Part shown: piece after piece, positions 9,195-18,155 of the stretch
How the letters are laid out: every line of letters begins with the position of its first letter
Numbering within the stretch: the stretch's first letter is position 1
Translations under genes and position numbers: made by a program
From: RZZS01 sp964498755
GTDB lineage: Bacteria; Pseudomonadota; Alphaproteobacteria; Micavibrionales; Micavibrionaceae
NCBI GenBank assembly: GCA_964498755.1
Contig: CAZCIB010000010.1
Coordinates: 1-62,198 of the forward strand
DNA length: 62,198 nt
Direction of reading: 5' to 3'
Notes under the pieces: generated by a model
The model's database searches: none
Seen by the model: the letters and a program-made list of their open reading frames with translations, nothing else
What the model was told of the DNA's origin: nothing

Positions 9195-9280
9195 ACCATT
9201 CACAAATCGCTTTACTTTCCTGCGTACCCTGTTATTTGTGGACCCCTGTTTTCTCCAACAAGACAAAATGGGGTGTTGAC

Positions 9281-10870
9281 ATGCCAAAGGCGCTTATCAG
9301 CGATAAAATGGATCCGCTCGCTGCGGAAATCTTCAAGAAGAACGGCGTCGAGGTCGACGTCAGGCCGGGCCTTTCCCCGGACGAGCTTAAAGATATTATC
9401 GGCCAGTATGACGGGCTCGCGGTGCGGTCCTCGACAAAAGTGACCGCCGATATTCTTGAGACAGCCAAAAATCTCAAAGTCATAGGCCGCGCCGGGATCG
9501 GCGTCGATACCATCGACGTTGAGGCTGCGACGAACGCGGGCGTGATCGTGATGAATACGCCCTTCGGCAATTCGATTACCACGGCCGAGCACGCGATTGC
9601 GATGATGTTCGCGCTGGCCCGGCAGATCCCCCAGGCCAACGAGTCGACGCATGCGGGCAAGTGGGAAAAATCCAAATTCATGGGCGTGGAGCTTTACGCC
9701 AAAACGCTGGGCGTGATCGGCTGCGGGAATATTGGCGCGATTGTCGCCAGACGCGCTCTGGGCCTAAAGATGGACGTTATCGCCTTTGATCCGTTTTTGA
9801 CGGAAGAGCGCGCGGTCGAAATCGGCGTTGAAAAGGTCGAGCTGGACGATCTGTTGAAACGCGCTGACTTCATTACGCTTCACGTACCCAAAAACGACAA
9901 GACCAAGGGCCTGATCAACAAGGACGCCATCGCCAGAATGAAAGGCGGCGTACGGATTATTAATTGCGCGCGCGGCGGCATCGTCGTGGAATCTGATCTG
10001 AAAGAGGCTCTGGACAGTGGCAAGGTCGCCGGCGCCGCGCTTGACGTCTTTGAAGTAGAGCCCGCTAAGGAGAACATTTTCTTTGGTCATCCCAATGTCA
10101 TTTGCACCCCGCATCTGGGAGCCTCCACAACGGAGGCGCAGGTCAACGTCGCCATTCAGGTCGCCGAACAGATGTCGGATTTCCTGATGAGCGGCGCGGT
10201 GACGAACGCGATCAACATGCCCTCTATTTCCGCCGAAGACGCGCCGCGCCTCAAGCCTTATATGAAGCTCGCCGAACAGCTTGGCAGTTTCGCGGGCCAG
10301 ATAACCGAACACGCGATCAAGGAAATCAATATTGAATATCAGGGGCCTGTCGCTGCCCTGAACGTCAAGCCGTTGACGCAGGCGATACTGGCGAACCTGC
10401 TGAAGCCTTTGCTGGAGACGGTCAACATGGTCAACGCGCCGGGGCTCGCCAAGGCGCGGGGAATTAACTTCTCCGAAACGCGGCAGGAAGACTGTGAGGA
10501 CTATCACACCGCGATTATCCTGACCGTTGAGACGGAGGAGCGTACGCGTACGATTACCGGAACGCTGTTCGCCGGGACCGAGCCGCGCATCGTGGACGTC
10601 GAGGGTGTGCCGGTCGAGGCGGAGCTCACGGAAAACATGCTGTTCATCCGCAACGTCGACAAGCCGGGCCTCATCGGCGCGCTTGGCACGATTCTCGGCA
10701 ATGCCGGGCAGAATATCGCCGATTTCCGCCTTGGCCGTAAAGCTCCGGGCGAAAGCGCGATTTGTCTTGTCTCGCTCGACGCGCCAATCAATGACGACGT
10801 CTTCGCCGAGGTCAGCAAGCTCGAACAGGTGAAGCAGGCGAGGCGTCTGACATTCCGCGGCGCGGCCTAG
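9281..10870 (+). CDS. serA: D-3-phosphoglycerate dehydrogenase SerA (long form)
   Basis: Commits 3-phosphoglycerate to serine synthesis by NAD-dependent oxidation. The 529 residues correspond to the long form: substrate domain, NAD-binding domain with GVIGCGNIGAIVARRA near 144, catalytic Arg/Glu/His segments including HLGASTTEAQ near 276, an intervening domain (about 315-450) and a C-terminal ACT domain (about 455-529) that usually senses serine. The ATG at 9281 begins MPKALISDK, the usual N-terminus, and has GGGGT just upstream; in-frame codons further upstream run into the preceding gene. Feedback control by serine is known for many long-form enzymes and is inferred here from the ACT domain. 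Confidence 0.94.
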   Translation: MPKALISDKMDPLAAEIFKKNGVEVDVRPGLSPDELKDIIGQYDGLAVRSSTKVTADILETAKNLKVIGRAGIGVDTIDVEAATNAGVIVMNTPFGNSITTAEHAIAMMFALARQIPQANESTHAGKWEKSKFMGVELYAKTLGVIGCGNIGAIVARRALGLKMDVIAFDPFLTEERAVEIGVEKVELDDLLKRADFITLHVPKNDKTKGLINKDAIARMKGGVRIINCARGGIVVESDLKEALDSGKVAGAALDVFEVEPAKENIFFGHPNVICTPHLGASTTEAQVNVAIQVAEQMSDFLMSGAVTNAINMPSISAEDAPRLKPYMKLAEQLGSFAGQITEHAIKEINIEYQGPVAALNVKPLTQAILANLLKPLLETVNMVNAPGLAKARGINFSETRQEDCEDYHTAIILTVETEERTRTITGTLFAGTEPRIVDVEGVPVEAELTENMLFIRNVDKPGLIGALGTILGNAGQNIADFRLGRKAPGESAICLVSLDAPINDDVFAEVSKLEQVKQARRLTFRGAA

Positions 10871-10871
10871 A

Positions 10872-10904
10872 TTCTCCCTCCTCCCTTTGCAAGGGGGGAG
10901 AAAG
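10872..10904. terminator. Hairpin between convergent serA and putA
   Basis: TTCTCCC...GGGAGAA with an inner CCCTT/AAGGG pairing around a TTTGC loop fills the space between the serA stop (10870) and the putA stop (10916). It can serve both convergent genes, although there is no long T-run. Confidence 0.5.
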
Positions 10905-10915
10905 AACTGGAAAAT

Positions 10916-13900
10916 TTATTCCTCCAGACTCACCAGACTTGCATTGCCGCCGCTGGCGGTGGTGTTAACGCTTACGCTGCGCTCGATCGCAAAGCGTTGC
11001 AGGGTGTTCGGTCCGCCCGCCTTGGGACCTGTACCTGACAGGCCGTGCCCGCCGAAAGGCTGTACGCCGACGACGGCGCCGGTCATGCCGCGGTTGACGT
11101 AGCAGTTTCCGGCATGTACGCGTGACAGCACGCGCCGCCATTCGCTCTCAATGCGCGAATGCATGCCGAAGGTGAGGCCGTAGCCTTTGCCGTTCAGCGC
11201 GTCGATCATGCCGTCCAGATCGCACCGGGCAAAGCGGACGACGTGGAGCACGGGCCCGAAAATTTCCCGGTCGATCATGTCGATATCCTTCAGCTCCCAA
11301 GCGCAGGGCGCGAAATAATGACCTTTGTTTTCAAGTTCTTCAGGCAGGTTCGCGCGCGCAATCAGGCGGCCAAAGCCCTCGAGATTTCTGAAATGCTTTA
11401 CAAGCCCGGCATGCGCTTTCTCGTCGATAACGGGACCGACATCTGTCGAGAGCTCATAAGGATCGCCAACGCAGATTTCCCGCATCGCGCCTTTGAGCAT
11501 ATGCATGGTCCTGTCCGCGATTTCTTCCTGCAGCATCAGGATGCGCAACGCAGAGCAGCGCTGCCCGGCGGAGCCGAAAGCGGAATGAATGACGTCGTCC
11601 ACGACCTGTTCTGTCAACGCCGATGAATCTACGATCATCGCGTTCAGCCCGCCCGTCTCCGCAATCAGCGGCGCGATCGGACCCTCTTTTTCGGCAAGCG
11701 CGCGGTTGATGCTTTTCGCGGCCTCAATCGAACCGGTGAACGCTACGCCCGCCACATCCCTGTATTCGACAAGATCTGCGCCGATTTGGCCATCGCCGGG
11801 GAGAAGCTGTATGACGTCCTTTGGAATTCCGGCCTTGTGCATCAGGCGTACGGCTGTCATGGCGATAAGCGGGGTTTGCTCTGCCGGTTTTGCAATGACG
11901 GCATTTCCGGCCATAAGGGCCGCCACGATCTGGCCCGTGAAAATAGCCAGCGGGAAGTTCCACGGCGAAATACAAACGAAGCAGCCTCGGCCCTCCAGGG
12001 CGTACGCGTTCAACTCGCCTGTCGGACCGATGAGTTCCGTTCCCCTTTTCTTAAATAATTTACGCCCTTCGACGGCGTAATAGCGGCAGAAATCCAACGC
12101 CTCGCGAATTTCCGCAAGCGCGTCCGGAACGGTTTTCCCGGATTCCAGAATACACAGCTTGATCAGTTCCGCCGTATGTTCTTCCAGTAAATCCGCATAG
12201 CGTTCCAGTTTTTCGGCCCGCTCCGCTGCGGGCGTACGGTTCCAGACAGGAAAAGCCTCCCGCGACTTTTCAAACGCCAGATCGATATGCTTTTGATCCG
12301 CGTTCCAGACCTTGCCGATTTCCGTGCGCCACTCCGCCGGGTTATGAACGCTGTCCGGCACGCCATCCTTGTACGTTTTACCGGCGATCAGCGGCGCGGC
12401 TTCCTGCAAGGGCGAAGCATGATCCATCTGCGCGTACAGCGCGTCGACGCTCAACGCGTCTGTCAGTTCCATGCCCGCCGCATTGTCGCGCTCATAGCCA
12501 TATATCCTTTTGGGAAGCGGGATTTGGCGATGTTTGCGCTCCGCGTGGTTTTGCGCATCAGAAACAGGGTCCCGGGCCAGCTCTTCCGGCGCGAGAGAGT
12601 CATCAAACTGTTTAAAGACAAATGACGTACTCGCGCCGTTTTCAAGCAGGCGGCGTACAAGATAGGGTAGAAGATCTTCATGGAGGCCGACGGGCGCGTA
12701 CACACTACTCGGTAACTTGAAACGCTCCATAATCAGGTTATGCAGAGCCTCGCCCATGCCATGCAGCCTTTGAAATTCCATACGGGTTTTATCCTGTCCG
12801 GCGAGATCGATGACGGCGGCGACCGTATGCGCGTTATGCGTGGCGAACATCGGGTAGAGATAATCGCGGCTGTCCAGCAGCTTTCTGGCGCAGGCGAGAT
12901 ATGAGAGGTCCGTATTCGCCTTGCGCGTAAAGACCGGGTAGTTATCAAGCCCCATGACTTGCGCGCGCTTGATTTCCGTGTCCCAGTACGCGCCCTTGAC
13001 CAGGCGTACGTCTATGAAGCGGTTATAATTTTCCGAGAGATGAACGAGGTGATCAATAACGTGCAATGCGCGCTTCTGATAGGCCTGCAGCGCCATGCCG
13101 AAGCGGTCCCAGCCGACAAGAGACTTGTTGCTTATAACGGCTTCAATGATGTCCATTGACATTGAAAGACGGTCTGATTCTTCGGCGTCGACGGTGACCC
13201 CGATATTTTGCTCCGCCGCGCGGCGGCAGATATGCAGGAGTTTCTCCGAAAGTTCTGGAACGCATTTATCCGCCTGCGCGTACGCATAGCGCGGATGAAG
13301 GGCCGAGAGCTTGACGGACAGGGTCGGCCTGTTTACGGGTTCGGGAGCCGTCCGGCCAATTGTCGCGACGGCGTGCACGTAAGAATTGAAATAACGCTCC
13401 GCGTCTTCTCTTGTCCGTGCGGCCTCTCCCAGCATATCGTAAGACATGCGATAATCTTTTTTGACATACGCGCGCGCATTTTTTACCGCTTCTTCGGGCG
13501 TACGCCCCAAAACGAACTGACCGCCCATCATCCGCATGGCGCGTTTCATTGCCGCGCGTATGACGGGCTGCCCTAGCCGTCCGAACACGCTCGCCAGCGT
13601 GTTTCTGGACAAGGCAATGCCGAGCCGGGAAGCCAGCAAAACAATATCCCGGCTTGTCCGTTCATTTGTCCAGTCGATGCGGGAGAGTTTATCGGCGATC
13701 AGAAGATTGGCGGTTGCGGCGTCGGGAATGCGCAGCAACGCCTCCGCCAGTCCCATAATCGCCTGCCCCTCTTTCGTGGACAGACCGAATTCCTGTAAAT
13801 AACTTTCCATCTGCCCGGACTCGCGAGGGGCGGCCCGCATGCCTTTGACAAGTTCCGCAGCCCTTTCGGATACGCGCGCGCTTTGATCGTCTTGCCAGTC

Positions 13901-13972
13901 CAGATATTCCAGCAGCGTATCGACGCATTCCGATTCGTTTTGAAGGAGGTGTTTTTGAAATCCCTGTGTCAT
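10916..13972 (-). CDS. putA: Bifunctional proline dehydrogenase / P5C dehydrogenase PutA
   Basis: Oxidises proline to glutamate in two steps, with FAD in the N-terminal proline dehydrogenase barrel (about residues 100-480) and NAD in the C-terminal aldehyde dehydrogenase (about 520-1000). Visible markers: RLVKGAYWD and YAPVGLHEDLLPYLVRRLLENGA in the first domain; the FVCISPWNFPLAIFTGQ segment, ETGGLNAMIVD and the catalytic cysteine in SAGQRCSALR near residue 803 in the second. At 1018 residues it is the short type without the DNA-binding ribbon-helix-helix of E. coli PutA, so it should not repress its own gene. The start at 13972 has AAAGAAG nearby. Glutamate made here links to the amino-acid metabolism encoded next door. 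Confidence 0.94.
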   Translation of the reverse strand: MTQGFQKHLLQNESECVDTLLEYLDWQDDQSARVSERAAELVKGMRAAPRESGQMESYLQEFGLSTKEGQAIMGLAEALLRIPDAATANLLIADKLSRIDWTNERTSRDIVLLASRLGIALSRNTLASVFGRLGQPVIRAAMKRAMRMMGGQFVLGRTPEEAVKNARAYVKKDYRMSYDMLGEAARTREDAERYFNSYVHAVATIGRTAPEPVNRPTLSVKLSALHPRYAYAQADKCVPELSEKLLHICRRAAEQNIGVTVDAEESDRLSMSMDIIEAVISNKSLVGWDRFGMALQAYQKRALHVIDHLVHLSENYNRFIDVRLVKGAYWDTEIKRAQVMGLDNYPVFTRKANTDLSYLACARKLLDSRDYLYPMFATHNAHTVAAVIDLAGQDKTRMEFQRLHGMGEALHNLIMERFKLPSSVYAPVGLHEDLLPYLVRRLLENGASTSFVFKQFDDSLAPEELARDPVSDAQNHAERKHRQIPLPKRIYGYERDNAAGMELTDALSVDALYAQMDHASPLQEAAPLIAGKTYKDGVPDSVHNPAEWRTEIGKVWNADQKHIDLAFEKSREAFPVWNRTPAAERAEKLERYADLLEEHTAELIKLCILESGKTVPDALAEIREALDFCRYYAVEGRKLFKKRGTELIGPTGELNAYALEGRGCFVCISPWNFPLAIFTGQIVAALMAGNAVIAKPAEQTPLIAMTAVRLMHKAGIPKDVIQLLPGDGQIGADLVEYRDVAGVAFTGSIEAAKSINRALAEKEGPIAPLIAETGGLNAMIVDSSALTEQVVDDVIHSAFGSAGQRCSALRILMLQEEIADRTMHMLKGAMREICVGDPYELSTDVGPVIDEKAHAGLVKHFRNLEGFGRLIARANLPEELENKGHYFAPCAWELKDIDMIDREIFGPVLHVVRFARCDLDGMIDALNGKGYGLTFGMHSRIESEWRRVLSRVHAGNCYVNRGMTGAVVGVQPFGGHGLSGTGPKAGGPNTLQRFAIERSVSVNTTASGGNASLVSLEE

Positions 13973-14190
13973 GATCTTCTTTAGTAAACAGTTGTTATAG
14001 CATAAGAATAGACGATTTATCCGCGTTTGACCATCGCGGAAATAAAAACCATAAAATTTGTCATATATACTTTAGGCGTGCGACATTATGCCGCACTAAA
14101 ACCTGTTGAATTTTATAGAGGCAGTGTGAAATATTAGTCTTCTCTTATGTTATTTTAAGGCGGTGTAATACGACTAAAAGGGGGAAGCCT

Positions 14191-15021
14191 ATGTCAGTAA
14201 AAAACGAATTTGCGCATGTTGAGCGCTGTCTTGAGCCTTTATCCTTGTCTAATTATCCGGAAGGCCATAATGGCGGCGAAAGATGGCTTGCGAGGAGTTT
14301 GGTGCAATCCGGACCTGAGACCGTTATAGAACAATTGCGCCTTGCAAAAACGGAAATAGATTCTATCGCTGCGCAGAGAGAATCTGACGGGAGGCCTTTT
14401 AACAGGGAGCCGTTTCCAAGAGTCAGGATTGGAAGCGACCCGATGACTCCGCTGAAAGCCTTGGCTCTTATGACGAGTCCCCTGAAATATGATGGAGCCA
14501 GGGCTGCGGAAGAGTCCCTGAAAGCGGACGTGATTGCAGAGCAGGCAGAAAAAATGGCGGAGAAGGCTGATCAAGCAGTTAAAAGCAGGGCTATCAGAAA
14601 TGCGATTTTTATGCATCCCCTTTATACGGCTCTGATGGTATTTCCGGCGGCCAGCGGTAGCGTCGCCGGGGAAAAAACCTATACGGAGTTGATGAATGAA
14701 GCTGCGGCTGCCAGACAGGAAAGTCAAACAGCCGGATTGAAAGCGGAATTCGCCATTGACAGAAAAGAGAACCTTCTTGCGCCGCTGAAAAAAATGGTAG
14801 AGGCGATGGCAGAGGTAGAGCCGGCCAGCGTTACGCAAGATGTGCTTAGAATGTTTGAGGAACAGGGGCTTAAAGAACTGGCCGATACGGCGCTTGAGGT
14901 GCGGGCGAAATACGATCCAAGGGCGGACGCTTATATAGCCGGTTTTGAACAATCCGCCTCTGGAGCGGATCGCGGGTCTGCCGTGCGCGCGCTGCAGGCG
15001 AGAGTGGCCGCGCCGGCTTAA
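14191..15021 (+). CDS. Hypothetical soluble protein, Ala/Glu-rich
   Basis: 276 residues starting at an ATG preceded by AAGGGGGAAG. Composition (Ala, Glu, Lys, Arg) and regular heptad-like stretches around residues 100-135 and 165-240 suggest long helices or coiled coil. There is no signal peptide or membrane segment, and no domain I recognise. It lies alone in a 218-base AT-rich leader region after putA and 39 bases before xseA, so it could be read together with xseA. Confidence 0.65.
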   Translation: MSVKNEFAHVERCLEPLSLSNYPEGHNGGERWLARSLVQSGPETVIEQLRLAKTEIDSIAAQRESDGRPFNREPFPRVRIGSDPMTPLKALALMTSPLKYDGARAAEESLKADVIAEQAEKMAEKADQAVKSRAIRNAIFMHPLYTALMVFPAASGSVAGEKTYTELMNEAAAARQESQTAGLKAEFAIDRKENLLAPLKKMVEAMAEVEPASVTQDVLRMFEEQGLKELADTALEVRAKYDPRADAYIAGFEQSASGADRGSAVRALQARVAAPA

Positions 15022-15060
15022 TTCCTTTTATTTCGCGTTTTAAGCGTCTACCCTGCTTAC

Positions 15061-16446
15061 ATGCAGGATTCGCTCACCAACGTTCCCGAGTTTTCGGTTT
15101 CTGAACTGGCGTTTTCACTGAAGAAAACGCTTGAGAGCACGTATGGCCATGTGCGCGTCCGCGGCGAATTGAGCCGCGTAAAAGTTCATACTTCCGGGCA
15201 TATGTACAGCGCGATCAAGGACGATTCATCGGCCATAGACGCGGTGTGCTGGCGGGGCACGCTCTCGAAGCTCTCAATAAAGCCTGAAGAGGGACTGGAA
15301 GTCATCTGCACCGGGCGGATTTCAACATATCCCGCGCGCTCGAATTACCAGCTGATTATTGAGAGCATGGAACTCGCCGGGGAAGGCGCGCTTCTCAAGA
15401 TGCTGGAGCAACGCAAGCAGAAGCTCGCCTCGGAAGGCCTGTTCGATCAGACGCGTAAAAAGCGCGTACCGTTCCTGCCAGACCGGATAGGCGTTATTAC
15501 GTCGCCGACCGGCGCGGTCATACGCGATATCATGCACCGCCTAAATGACCGTTTCCCAAGACATGTTCTGCTCTGGCCGGTGCGGGTTCAGGGCGAAACG
15601 GCCGCAGCGGAAATCGAGGCCGCGCTCAAAGGCTTTAACGCGCTTGATGGCGCTTACAGGCCGGATCTTCTGATTCTGGCGCGGGGCGGCGGCTCGCTTG
15701 AGGACCTGATGCCGTTTAACGAGGAAAACGTCGTCCGCGCCGTTGCGGCTTCTGACATCCCTGTCATCACTGCGGTCGGTCACGAAACGGACACGACTTT
15801 GGTGGATTACGCCTCAGACCTGCGCGCGCCGACGCCGACAGGGGCGGCGGAGATGGCCGTGCCACGGCGCACGGACTGGCTTGCGACAATGAAGGCGCAT
15901 GAAGAAAGCCTGATCCGCATTCTGGGGCGGCTGCTGGAAAACAAGACTGCGCGCGTCGATACGCTGGAAGCAAAGCTTGGCGATCCGGCGCGCATGCTGG
16001 AATCGAAGTCCCAAACGCTGGACTTCCTCTCCGAAAAGCACGAGCGCCTGATCCGCCATTATGCGGAACTCAAGGAAGGAAAACTTAACGCGGTCTTATC
16101 CGGCTTGCGCGCGCCAGTTTCAATCTTGCGGGAAGCCGAACGTTTTCTCGACGTCCGTTATGAAGCTTTTCGGGCGAATGCGAAAAGGCTCCTCGACGAG
16201 AAACAAAAGCAACTGGAGTTTAAATGCTCCATGCTCGAGAGCCTGTCCTATGAAAGCGTCCTAAAGCGTGGTTACGCCGTTGTCAGGGATGCGCAGGGCA
16301 AGCTCGTGAACGCGAGGGATAATCCGAAACCCGGAGATTTGCTGGAACTCGAATTCGAAGGTCAAAAGAAAATACGCGCCCGCGCCGAAGGACAGACAGA
16401 AAAACGGAAGCCACCTTCTCCGGCTTCTCAGAGGTCATTGTTTTAG
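15061..16446 (+). CDS. xseA: Exodeoxyribonuclease VII large subunit XseA
   Basis: Catalytic subunit of the exonuclease that degrades single-stranded DNA with XseB. The N-terminal OB fold (about residues 8-105, FSVSELAFSLKKTLE and RVRGELS) is followed by the catalytic region with RIGVITSPTGAVIRDI, LARGGGSLEDLMPFNEE and AVGHETDTTLVDYASDLRAPTPTGAAE, then a coiled-coil stretch (about 290-400) and the terminal GYAVVRD segment. All are standard XseA signatures. The stop codon overlaps the stop region of the convergent nuclease-like gene by four bases. No xseB is seen in the window. Confidence 0.94.
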   Translation: MQDSLTNVPEFSVSELAFSLKKTLESTYGHVRVRGELSRVKVHTSGHMYSAIKDDSSAIDAVCWRGTLSKLSIKPEEGLEVICTGRISTYPARSNYQLIIESMELAGEGALLKMLEQRKQKLASEGLFDQTRKKRVPFLPDRIGVITSPTGAVIRDIMHRLNDRFPRHVLLWPVRVQGETAAAEIEAALKGFNALDGAYRPDLLILARGGGSLEDLMPFNEENVVRAVAASDIPVITAVGHETDTTLVDYASDLRAPTPTGAAEMAVPRRTDWLATMKAHEESLIRILGRLLENKTARVDTLEAKLGDPARMLESKSQTLDFLSEKHERLIRHYAELKEGKLNAVLSGLRAPVSILREAERFLDVRYEAFRANAKRLLDEKQKQLEFKCSMLESLSYESVLKRGYAVVRDAQGKLVNARDNPKPGDLLELEFEGQKKIRARAEGQTEKRKPPSPASQRSLF

Positions 16447-17555
16447 CTTTTGTTCGGTCTTGTTTTCTTGCCGCCGCCCGGATGTTTCTTGTCACGCAGG
16501 ATAATCTCCAGCCGTGAGAGGATTTTTTCCATTGGCCCGATAAGATTAACGGCCCTGTCTATAACGGTCTCGACCTCATGAATATTTTCATCAATCGGGT
16601 TTTGCGGTGAAAGGGTTTTATATTCCGGATTCGGATCAATAGCGGCGTAGAGCTCTGTGATGTTTGAAGCCAGTTCCGCATCCAGAAGCGTAATTTTTTC
16701 CTGGTTGCTCTCAAATACAGAGCGAGAAAGCTTGGGCTGTTTGTGCAGAATTTCACCAGTCTGCTTGAGCTTTTCCCGGCGGGCCGGATCGCGCAGATTT
16801 CTTAAAAGCTCCTCATAGATGACCAGAAAGGCCTCGGTTTTGACTTTGTTTGTGCTGATTTCGGCCTGCAGCATTGAGCAAATCACAAACATCTCGCGTT
16901 CACGCAGCGCATCTTCCCGCCCGAGAAATTTTTCGGCCTGTTCGGATTGCACCTTCAAAAGCCTGTGGAATCCCCGCAAATTAACCAGAGCGAGAGCGCT
17001 GAAACCCAGCAGGATTGCGGCGAGCGTGATCCAGGCCTCGGTTCCCGCTTTATTTTGGTTAACGCGCGCGTCGCTTGTATCAATCTGATATTCCTCGCGC
17101 CAAATTCCTGCGCTGTTTTCCAGCGCGATTCTCTCTGCTTCCAGATACGAACGCTGATTTCTGCTTCCTATGACGACATCCCGGTCCGTCACGGCCAGAC
17201 CGTTACGAATAAGCATAAGCGAGAGATTTATATCGCTTTCGGAATAGCAGTCCGCAACCGGACTTTCTCTAGACCAGCCAAGGACGTTACATCTGACCGT
17301 CCCGCCGCCGATCGCGTTGTCAAGCGCGGCGCGGGCTTTTAATCCAAGCGCCGGGTTTTGTTCATCGAAAACGTCTATGCCCCAGAGACGCACGATAAAC
17401 CTGTTCGTGATGAGCGTTTTGCCATCTTTCGCTATTGCGGATGCGCTAAATTGCTCCGGCCGTTGCATATTCTGGGAGTATGCGGCGCCGGCATATCCAA
17501 TAGCTGCAAGCAGACAAACACAGAAAACCCGGAGAATTTTTAATTTACCTGTCAT
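16443..17555 (-). CDS. Membrane-anchored SNase-like protein with degenerate active site
   Basis: 370 residues: an N-terminal hydrophobic signal or anchor (about 1-27), a staphylococcal-nuclease-like domain (about 35-150, with VRLWGIDVFDEQNP and LMLIRNGLAVTD), a transmembrane helix near 175-195 (AWITLAAILLGFSALALVNL) and a charged helical tail of about 175 residues. The nuclease domain would be outside and the tail inside the cytoplasm. Compared with the classic SNase active site, the DGDT motif reads DGKT, the DTPE motif reads DVFDE with the arginine and aspartate kept, and the second catalytic arginine is replaced by serine (ESPVADCY). Loss of DNase activity is therefore likely; a binding or sensing role is inference. 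The gene converges on xseA with a four-base overlap. Confidence 0.65.
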   Translation of the reverse strand: MTGKLKILRVFCVCLLAAIGYAGAAYSQNMQRPEQFSASAIAKDGKTLITNRFIVRLWGIDVFDEQNPALGLKARAALDNAIGGGTVRCNVLGWSRESPVADCYSESDINLSLMLIRNGLAVTDRDVVIGSRNQRSYLEAERIALENSAGIWREEYQIDTSDARVNQNKAGTEAWITLAAILLGFSALALVNLRGFHRLLKVQSEQAEKFLGREDALREREMFVICSMLQAEISTNKVKTEAFLVIYEELLRNLRDPARREKLKQTGEILHKQPKLSRSVFESNQEKITLLDAELASNITELYAAIDPNPEYKTLSPQNPIDENIHEVETVIDRAVNLIGPMEKILSRLEIILRDKKHPGGGKKTRPNKS

Positions 17556-17653
17556 TTTATCGCTTTATCGGCTAAGAATTACGCATAAATGTCCAGCTCA
17601 TTTGCTGGATTAATATGATTATATCGCCAAACACGCGGTAACAAAACAAAACC

Positions 17654-18151
17654 ATGCGCGCAGAGTTAAAAGAAATTCTGGATCTGTTAAATGTCGGCTA
17701 TGTTTTGTCGGCTTACGAGACATGCCCGTGGTCATTGTATGATGATATCGGCGGCGTAACCTGTAGCGCCGAAGTCCGGATGGGCATGGACATGGAAGAT
17801 CTTGAGGCCGAGATACAGGTCCTTTACGATGCGCCGCGCGATGGCAAGGCAATTGACCAGATCATGTGGATGCGCGCCACGCCGCGCGACGGGAAATGGT
17901 CGCCCAAACTCCTGCGGATACGGGGCGAGGATAAAGCGGGCGAGGTTTATGACTGGGAAACAAAATGCTGTCAGTTCTTCGGGGCGTGCGTGACGGCGTT
18001 GCTTATGGACGAGATGCCGGATTTTGACGCTTTGCTGGAAGAGTATTTCCATGACAGGGAGCGGAAGGCGGGCAGCGGTCGCGGCGGTCGGAAGGCGCCA
18101 AAGGCAAAAATGGATCAGGTGCTGGGCATGAAAAAAGGCGGAGGATTTTGA
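17654..18151 (+). CDS. Hypothetical protein upstream of purD
   Basis: 165 residues, four bases before purD, so almost certainly in one operon with it. The first 125 residues are acidic with several tryptophans and cysteines (CPWSLYDDIGGVTCSAEV, KCCQFFGACV); the last 35 are basic and glycine-rich and could bind nucleic acid. No signal peptide or membrane helix. I do not recognise the family. Confidence 0.65.
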   Translation: MRAELKEILDLLNVGYVLSAYETCPWSLYDDIGGVTCSAEVRMGMDMEDLEAEIQVLYDAPRDGKAIDQIMWMRATPRDGKWSPKLLRIRGEDKAGEVYDWETKCCQFFGACVTALLMDEMPDFDALLEEYFHDRERKAGSGRGGRKAPKAKMDQVLGMKKGGGF

Positions 18152-18155
18152 ATTA

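Noticed and set aside
9201..9240. CACAAAT...ATTTGTG inverted repeat before serA as a possible riboswitch
   Set aside because: Only seven pairs with a long loop; no known aptamer core seen.
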